From Ovis canadensis (lineage: Eukaryota > Chordata > Mammalia > Artiodactyla > Bovidae), in assembly GCF_042477335.2 (NCBI RefSeq), contig NC_091255.1:17090501-17154500 (forward strand): a stretch of 64,000 nucleotides of DNA. Direction: 5' to 3'. Shown in pieces: positions 56,901 to 64,000 of this stretch. The notes under the pieces were generated by a model that saw only the letters and a program-made list of their open reading frames with translations, was not told the DNA's origin and did not search any database. The translations under genes were made by a program, and so were the position numbers. Numbering within the stretch: the stretch's first letter is position 1; every line of letters starts with the position of its first letter.

Positions 56901-56940
56901 ATGAAGCCGTAGGAAGCCCCCACGTATGTTCTATACGCAT
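53931..56940. other. Unique sequence, no gene recognised
   Basis: About 3 kb free of recognisable ruminant repeats. Scattered short frames are not supported as genes. Confidence 0.5.
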
Positions 56941-57180
56941 TCAGTTAGCTAAAGATCAGTGACTCTGATCACTTAAGCAAAGCTTATGGAAGGTTCAAGT
57001 TCATACAATCTGTGATTAGCTTTCTCCCCACAGAAGAGCTGAAAAAACTGAAAGGAAACCTCAGTTAGCTAAAGATCAGTTACTCTGATCACTTAAGCAA
57101 AGCTTATGGAAGGTTCACGTTCATACAATCTGTGTTTAGCTTTCTCCCCACAGAAGAGCTGAAAAAACTGAAAGGAAACC
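56941..57180 (+). repeat. Tandem duplication, two 120-bp units
   Basis: Unit 1 is 56941-57060 and unit 2 is 57061-57180. They are identical except at three positions (G/T near base 21, A/C near base 58, A/T near base 74). Unit sequence is unique and is not a known SINE. Confidence 0.97.
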
Positions 57181-59451
57181 TCGACTGCTAGAGGGAGGTT
57201 TGGGATTTGTTCCACAGTGATCTTAAAACCACAGGAATTTGGGGATGGAAATGTACCTGAGAAAACAGGAAAGGGAGAGGGAAAAGGCACCCCAAGACTA
57301 CAGCTTCAATCAGTAAAGTTTAAGTCTCCCCCATGGTTTTAAGAAACCTGGTAAACACCTAGTTCTAGAGATACTGCATGGATGCTATCTAATTAGCTCA
57401 GCTTCAGCCCAAAATTCAGGCTGTGCTATTTCCAACCTAGAATGATATATTCTAGGTTTTGAAAGGCTAGCCAAGACACCCTAGATACTAACTTTTCAGT
57501 TCATAATGGATTGGACAAAACAAAGACCTCCTAATGTGGATTCTCTCCTTAGAAAAATGGCTCATGTGTAGAACTATGCCATAACTATCATCCTTTTTCA
57601 GTAAGGAAATATTTATGAAGCATCTATTTAAGGCCAGGAACTGTACTAGTCAGTCACTGGAATATGTTTAAGAATCTCCTCCAATAGAGAAATCAAAACT
57701 TGAAATAATTATAGACTAGTTAAATGTTTATACAAAATGATTATAAGAGCACTGGGAAGAAAAGAAAACATTAAAGGGGCTACTTGTCGTGCTAAATGAG
57801 ACTTCACTTCATTGGTTCTCACATAACTGACAGCTTTGACACTGGGCTGTCATCTAGGGCTGAATATCACAACTAATGCCTAATAGGCTGTACGCTCAGG
57901 ACCAAGTATAACGCAGACTGTTACTGCAAACCAGAAAGTCATCACACGTTGCTTTCAAAGCTGATAAAGCAACTCAATATGGTTTTGTGTATCAGATCTA
58001 TCTTGCTAATAAGAATTTAAGTGTACACTTAGCTAACAAAACAAGTGCATGTTTACAGTTATCAATTCTCAGGGTCTTTTTCCTGCTACTATCCTCTGAG
58101 ACTGTAGCTTGGTAAGAGTAGCTAGCCAGGCTCTGGTCATTGTCTGGTCTGCTTTCTGTGGGGCCAGTGTGACCAGAAGGGGTCAAAAGAGGGCAAGGGC
58201 TTCTCTGATGTTGGCTATGCACTGCACACTGGAAAGCCAGGGAGCTAAGTACCCCACTTTGTACTGCTGGGCTCTGGGCGATGGTCACTGTGACAAGATG
58301 AACACTTTGAAACAGCCCCATCAACCTGGCTAAGAACATGGATCAAAGGCAGCACCACGGGGCACCCTGGTGGCATCCAGTGGGTATTACAGATAGTGAC
58401 CACTTGGGTCAAAGCCTTCTTTCCCCTCAACCTCTCCACTGGAAAAAGGCCGGTTTAAAAAAAAAAACAATATAGTAATAAAATAAACAAGAGCTTGTCA
58501 CTAGAAGACATAGACTCAAGTTCTGTCACTTTAACATCTTTGAGTTCATTTCCTCCAACTCCAAAATAAGGCTAGAAACATTGGAGAATTAGAGTCAAAG
58601 CACTCCAAAAAAAAAAAAAAAAAAAACCACAAAAAAACCAGCTACTACTTCCACTAAGTATTTGTCCTATGTCCTTGCATTTCCCCCTCTAACTTCTCCA
58701 CTAAGAAGGTAGAAAATGGCACAAACTCTTGAAGTCACGACTTTGGGAATAAGCCCAATCTGACTGGAGGACCACACTACATGTAAGATCTAAGCTATGC
58801 AGTTCACCTGCTGAGGATTTCATGACCGTATTCATACATAAACAGTAAGGTCAGTGTTGTGCACCAAGCATCTTAGAAAAAGTGTCAGAAAGTTATTAAT
58901 ACAGATTTTGGTCTCTAGGAGTTTACCATGTAGCTGGAGGAAATCAAAACATACATGAAATCAGACAACAGTTTAAGGGCAACATGGAGGTGTACACATT
59001 ACGTGACACCATGCTGAAGCAAAGCAAAGCAGAAACACAATGCAATTAGTGCTTTAGTCTTTCTTTAGATCATTCTTTAGACTAAGAATGCTTTAGTCTT
59101 TAGCAGATCATGAAGGGAAGTTTTCAAAGGCAAAAGTAATGTGAGTGCTCTCAAGATTTGTGAGTTTCCAGAGTCCATGGCTTTGAGAACTGCTTATGCT
59201 AGCTGATCCTCTCTCAGCCTAAGGATCAGGGTCAGGGTCCTGGAGTAATGTTAAGATTCCCAAGCCAGTAAATATACTACCCAGTTTCTTCATTCTATCT
59301 ATAAATCTCTTTATGGATAACTACTAATAAAAAACCAAAATAATTCAACCCTAATGAGAAAACTGTAGAAACTCATTGAGACAGGATTACTAAATTCAGA
59401 ACTAATTTAAGGCTTCTTCTGTAAGAATTATGCTTAATAATGGAAAATCCA
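57181..59451. other. Unique sequence, no gene recognised
   Basis: Contains an A-run at about 58607-58625. No coding or RNA gene is supported. Confidence 0.5.
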
Positions 59452-59600
59452 GGAGAAAGCAGGGAGACCTGGATTGGGAAGATCCCCTGGAGAAAGGAAA
59501 GGTTACCCAGTCCAGTATTCTGGCCTGGAGAATTCCATGGACTACATAGTCCATGGGGTCGCAAGAGTCAGACACAACTGGCTTTCGCTTTGGGAGAAAG
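59452..59600 (+). repeat. Bov-tA SINE, 5' head missing
   Basis: GGGAAGATCCCCTGGAGAAA through CCATGGGGTCGCAAGAGTCA. The tRNA head is degraded. Confidence 0.9.
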
Positions 59601-60928
59601 CCAGAGGGAACCCCTCTGCTCCTAAAGGAGACACATCAATTCTAGAGGATCTGCACTGAAGTGTGGCACGTCTTGCAACAAGGCAACTTTTTTACTTTGC
59701 AAGACTGATTTGGGGGACAGTACTTGTTTCCACGGTTATACGTGGCTTAAGCTAGCGTTTAAATGAGCTGGCCCTGGAGCACAGGCTGGACCGTGCAGGG
59801 CCACTTGTGTGCTTCTTCCTTCCAGTGCTACACAATCTAGGGTTGGTTCAGTCTGCAGATGCATCAACTGCAGATACAGAAGGCTGCCTATAGTCATTTT
59901 TACAGTGTGGCAGGTCAGCACCTCTAACATGAATGGTCAACAGTAATTTGCACTTCCTATTTTCACAGCTGAGAAATTATCTGATGCAATGTTAGGATTA
60001 CCACTTTCTCCAATAATCTACCCAGTCAACCAATAGTTTGTGGACTAGGTTTCTATACAATTTTGCTTTTAAGGAGTACTAAAATTCTGTCAATCAACAT
60101 TTATTAAACTGTGCCAACTGGAGGTGGAAAACAAATCCAAATAGCGTTTTGAAGAACTCCATCTAGTAAGTAAACATTTGGCTCACTGGGAAATACCAAT
60201 ACAACAAAAATTCTACTGGGTAGAAAAAATTAACATACAAATTTCAACAGTAATAAAATTGTGAGACTAAATGCATCACAGAGAACACAGCTATTTTATG
60301 GGTTTCGAAGCTTGGTTTTTATAATTTCAGAAATTAACTATAACTTGACAGTAATAAGGACTTGAAGCAGCAGGGTGACTACTAATAAGGGCAGAAAAGT
60401 TTGAAAACATATAAAATATATAGAAGTAAAAACAATCATGATCAGTAAAAAATGTTTCCCAGATCACCCAGAGCAGGGAAAATGTGATTGAAAATGGTGA
60501 TAAATTGTAGACTACATTCCACTGTTTCATACTAGATGAGCAAGTTCTAGGGAGATCAGGCTGGATGGCCAGGATGGAGGTGGCCAGTTAACTGGTTTTT
60601 CATTTCTTCAGTAATGATTTTGGGTGTGCGGACAAAGATGTCAGCATGGCAGATGAAGTTGGGAGACAAATTCAAATAGCATTTTGAAGCACTCTATCTG
60701 GGAAGTAAACTAAACCTTATTCTTGCGAAGTGACAGACACAAATGCACTGTAGCTAAAAACTGGTTCTATTAAGACACAGAACTTGATTTTCACCATGCG
60801 ACACGTTTACTCTGCAGTGTCAGAGAACACAGCAATCAGTTTTTGTAGTGAGCTTGTCAACAAGCACACTTACTGTCGTGCACACTTGTAGTGTACTGTT
60901 AACCAACATCTTACATCTCGTCTAAGTT
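59601..60928. other. Unique sequence with a diverged direct repeat
   Basis: Segments at 60121-60175 and 60653-60710 are clearly related. Otherwise nothing is recognised. Confidence 0.5.
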
Positions 60929-61138
60929 GTGCATGCTCAGGTGCTTCAGTCATGTCCAACCCTCTGTGACCCTGTGGACTGCAGCCCGCCAGGCTCCTCA
61001 GTCCGTGGGATTCTCCAGGCAAGAGCACTGGCGTGGGCTGCCATGCCCTCCTCCAGGGGCTCTTACTGACTGGGACTGAACCAGCACCTCCTGCACTACA
61101 GGCGGATTCTTCACCGCGGAGCCACCGGGGAAGCCCCT
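60929..61138 (-). repeat. Bov-tA SINE
   Basis: TGCATGCTCAGGTGCTTCAG at the tail to GAGCCACCGGGGAAGCCCC at the head. Confidence 0.93.
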
Positions 61139-61412
61139 TAACGTTGTGGATGTCACTTATTTTGTAATTCAAGAAACAAAATTCTCCAAAAACTGTTAGA
61201 AATATCAGGAGATAGAAGGATGGAAAATGTCTTAATGTTACTTAGCTTCTTCTTTATCAACTGAAGGACTGACTTCCAACTTGCAAACAGAAGAACCTGA
61301 GTCTATTTACTGGTTACTTACTCAAGATACTCAGAAAGGGAAGTAAAGTGATTAAAACGTCTACGTTTCTCTTCCTAAGCAACTGGACTGAGAGATCCTT
61401 CGAGGATCTGCA

Positions 61413-61672
61413 CAATTCACAACACTGTGCTATGGGAGAGCAGGGAAGGAGGGGGAAACAGGTATGACCCGCTAGAAATTAGGAGAGAGACAATAAACAA
61501 TTCACAACACTGTGCTATGGGAGAGCAGGGAAGGAGGGGGAACAGGTATGACCCGCTAGAGATTAGGAGAGAGACAATAAACAATTCACAGCACTGTGCT
61601 ATGGAAGAGCAGGGAAGGAAGGGAAAACAGGTATGACCCGCTAGAAATTAGGAGAGACAATAAACAATTCAC
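61413..61672 (+). repeat. Minisatellite, 3.1 copies of an 83-85-bp unit
   Basis: Each unit starts CAATTCAC at 61413, 61498, 61582 and (partial) 61665. It carries GTGCTATGG, a GGGAAGGA purine stretch, ACAGGTATGACCCGCTAGA and GAGACAATAAA. Units differ by few substitutions and 1-2-base indels. Confidence 0.96.
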
Positions 61673-63029
61673 TGGCTAGAGGTATACCGGCTTGAGTTTT
61701 AAGATACGGCAGAAAAGTGCTATGCAGAACAGTGGGGAAGGATGAGCAGTGCTTTTTCAGTGACTACTATCAGGTGACGGACTGTCTTGGTTCCTTACCA
61801 AAAAAACTCACAAATCGGGATGAAGCAGATAAATGGATAGAAGGTAACATATGCCATACCAGATATACATGAAGTCTGTGCCAACGCAGTATGGTAGGTG
61901 TTAAGTTCTCAGAGAGATGACTTTTGATACTGGGATGAGGTTATCAACAGCTTTAGATTCAGTCCAAGACTCCAAGTCCCAGTTAAAGGCTGTAGGTTAT
62001 GTTTTGTCAACTGATGTAGTAGTCCATTCATAAGGATTAAACCTTAATAAACATAACCTGAAAGCTTATCTTAAACTTACAAAGGCTCCCCTAACACCCA
62101 GCACTTCAGGGTACAATTCTGCCATGTCATCTGGCACTTAAAACCACCTTCAAGTTTAGCCTTTTTCTTTTATAAAGGGGAATTCCAGATTTTCAGTTGA
62201 GCAATTTAGGATTTAGTCTCTTCATAAGTTAAGATGTCAGAGCTAACATTTCTTGAATTAAGGGATAATTTAGTGCACTTTCAGTACTCAATCCAATTTG
62301 CAGCAAGGCTATCTCACTAGTTAGCAACTATCTTTGGTAGCCTAACTTGCTACATAAAATGTGAGCTTGGTAGGCAAGGTTATGTGTGTAAATGTGATTC
62401 TCTTCTAGAATACCTGTATTTATCCTCTTTTGGTGTCTTATTCTTCAAAGCAGTTTTTAACATTTGTGTCTGAAGACAAGTGCTCCCATATTGACTAAAT
62501 GGTATCACAAGTGGGCCTAAAAAACTTTTTAGTGACAAAAAAGCTTGTGTCCTTTACATTTTTGTAATGTAAAGTTGAACGGAGGTGGGAATGACAAACG
62601 CTGAGGTGTTAGTTCCTAACAGAGAAGTCTGTACTGACACTTTGATTACAGGATACTCTGCCTGTTCTGTAGAACAGAAAAATTCAAGTAGCCAACCTGA
62701 TGAACAGATAGGGTTGTGAGACACAGTAACAATCACTGAAAAGTCTCAGTAATGTCAAGAAATAAGACTTTTCACTCCAGAAAGTGTTTCACACCATATG
62801 ACGGTTTCTCAGAGGATACTCGTTTTGTGTAGCACATGACCAATTCCATGGCTGGAGGGGGGAGGAGGGGGAATGGGTGGCACCCCTGTACCTGAGTCCT
62901 ACACTTCTGGCCTTACTATTACATACTTGGGAGATGTACAAGGCAGGCAGAAAAACAAGCAGCTTCACATCTTCAGCATTTTGTCCTAAGTCCCAGAAGC
63001 TAGACAGTTTTGTGATTTATTCAAGCTTG
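61673..63029. other. Unique sequence, no gene recognised
   Basis: AT-rich, no repeat or gene assignment. Confidence 0.5.
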
Positions 63030-63231
63030 AAAGTTGCTCAGTCGTGTCTGACTCTTTGCAACCCGGTGGACTGTAGCCCACCAGGCTCCTCTGTTCATGG
63101 GGTTCTCCAGGCAAGAATACTGGAGTGGGTTGCCATTTCCTTCTCCAGGGGATCTTCCCGACCCAGGGATCCAACTCCGGTCTCCCACATTGCAGGCAGA
63201 CGCTTTAGCCTCTGTGCCACCAGGGAAGCCC
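63030..63231 (-). repeat. Bov-tA SINE with 13-bp target-site duplication
   Basis: Flanked by TTATTCAAGCTTG (63017-63029) and TTATACAAGCTTG (63232-63244), differing at one base. Minus orientation, full length. Confidence 0.95.
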
Positions 63232-63244
63232 TTATACAAGCTTG

Positions 63245-64000
63245 GTACTCATTAAGTACTATTCAAAACCTAAAGGAAAAGGCAAAGGATTTTGACCAAC
63301 AGATGGATGGAGAGGCAAAGGTAGAGCTACAGGAAAAAAAAAAAACACCACCAAAAAATTCCAACTTTGGAGCTGATACAGGATTAAGTTTCCACCTTGC
63401 TGTTACCATTCTTTGCCCTAGGGTATTTCCTGGTTAATTTGGCATCATAGCACCCTCTAGCGGCTATGTGATTTTTTTCCTAACATTACTCAAATACGGG
63501 GAGTGAAATAAGACCATGGTAAACAAAATAACATCCATCCAGACAACTCATTAGACATCTGGCATACCTTTAAAATTGTTTGCTCAGAGTATATTCGGTG
63601 AAGATGAGTTAAGCATTGTATAGCTCTTAATTTCTACTATCTTTACACTGATAATTCTATCAGGAATTATAAAAAGGTAAAATACTTTAACCTTTTTAAG
63701 AAATGTCACCCAGGATCTCCTCAACCGTTTCTTCTGTTTTACATACCTACATAAATGGCAATCGCCTTATGTTTTCTCTTTTGCCAGTGAGTGATCTATT
63801 TCAAAATGTTTGAGATTTTTTTCTGCCTAAGCAGCACCAAGAACTTTTGTATAAGAAAAAGATCTTTCCTTTCACCCCTACAAATCACATTAAAAGGTTT
63901 TCAGGTATAGCTTTCAAAGTTAGAAGCAGCACCCCCCAACCCAATCTCAATCTGAAGTATAATCACATGGATAAGCTGTTTGAAGTATACTGTAAGTTCT
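63245..64000. other. Unique AT-rich sequence at the right edge
   Basis: No gene recognised. By human synteny recalled from memory the 3' end of SRSF1 (minus strand) should lie roughly 12-13 kb upstream of VEZF1, so this edge could hold part of its 3' UTR. I could not confirm that from the sequence. Confidence 0.3.

Noticed and set aside
61413-61672. CRISPR-like array
   Set aside because: Units of about 84 bp are contiguous, with no unique spacers between short repeats. This is a eukaryotic minisatellite.
63245-64000. SRSF1 3' UTR at the right edge
   Set aside because: Expected from synteny but no sequence I could positively recognise; therefore not annotated as a gene feature.

Overview
This is mammalian genomic DNA from a ruminant, most likely a bovid. 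The evidence is the interspersed repeats: tRNA-Glu-derived Bov-tA and Bov-A2 SINEs, CHR-2-type tRNA SINEs, BovB (RTE) LINE pieces and ruminant L1 3' ends. I cannot tell cattle from sheep, goat or relatives. No bacterial, viral, CRISPR or mobile operon-like system is present, and I did not find a clearly new biological system.

The one complete protein-coding gene is VEZF1 (vascular endothelial zinc finger 1, also called DB1) on the minus strand. Its six coding exons run from an ATG at 50872 down to a stop at 38454. All exons join in phase at GT..AG junctions and give 517 residues: six C2H2-type zinc fingers, a 14-glutamine tract and a Pro/Thr/Val-rich tail. The 3' UTR continues to about 36.1 kb with several candidate poly(A) signals. 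The promoter is a CpG island at about 49.96-51.5 kb with YY1-like and ETS-like motifs, a CGG tract and a possible 23-codon upstream ORF.

Layout. 1-16.8 kb: SINE-rich, gene-poor sequence with a small CpG island at about 1.3-1.75 kb. 16.85-18.2 kb: a strong CpG island holding a consensus splice donor on the minus strand, which fits a non-coding first exon. By human synteny recalled from memory this is probably CUEDC1, which would make 1-17.5 kb its first intron. 18.2-32.2 kb: the repeat-densest part, with two oppositely oriented BovB fragments, an L1 carrying inserted SINE pieces, nested SINE/LINE insertions and a small promoter-like GC patch at about 30.85-31.1 kb. 32.2-36 kb: sequence between the repeat-dense block and VEZF1. 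36-51 kb: VEZF1. 51.5-64 kb: mostly unique sequence upstream of VEZF1, with a 120-bp tandem duplication, a 3-copy minisatellite of about 84 bp and a few SINEs. The 3' end of SRSF1 is expected near or beyond the right edge by synteny, but I could not recognise it.

A notable large-scale feature is the sharp fall in young ruminant SINEs from about 32 kb onward. One 18.3-kb stretch (about 41.1-59.4 kb) covering most of VEZF1 and its upstream flank has none that I recognised.
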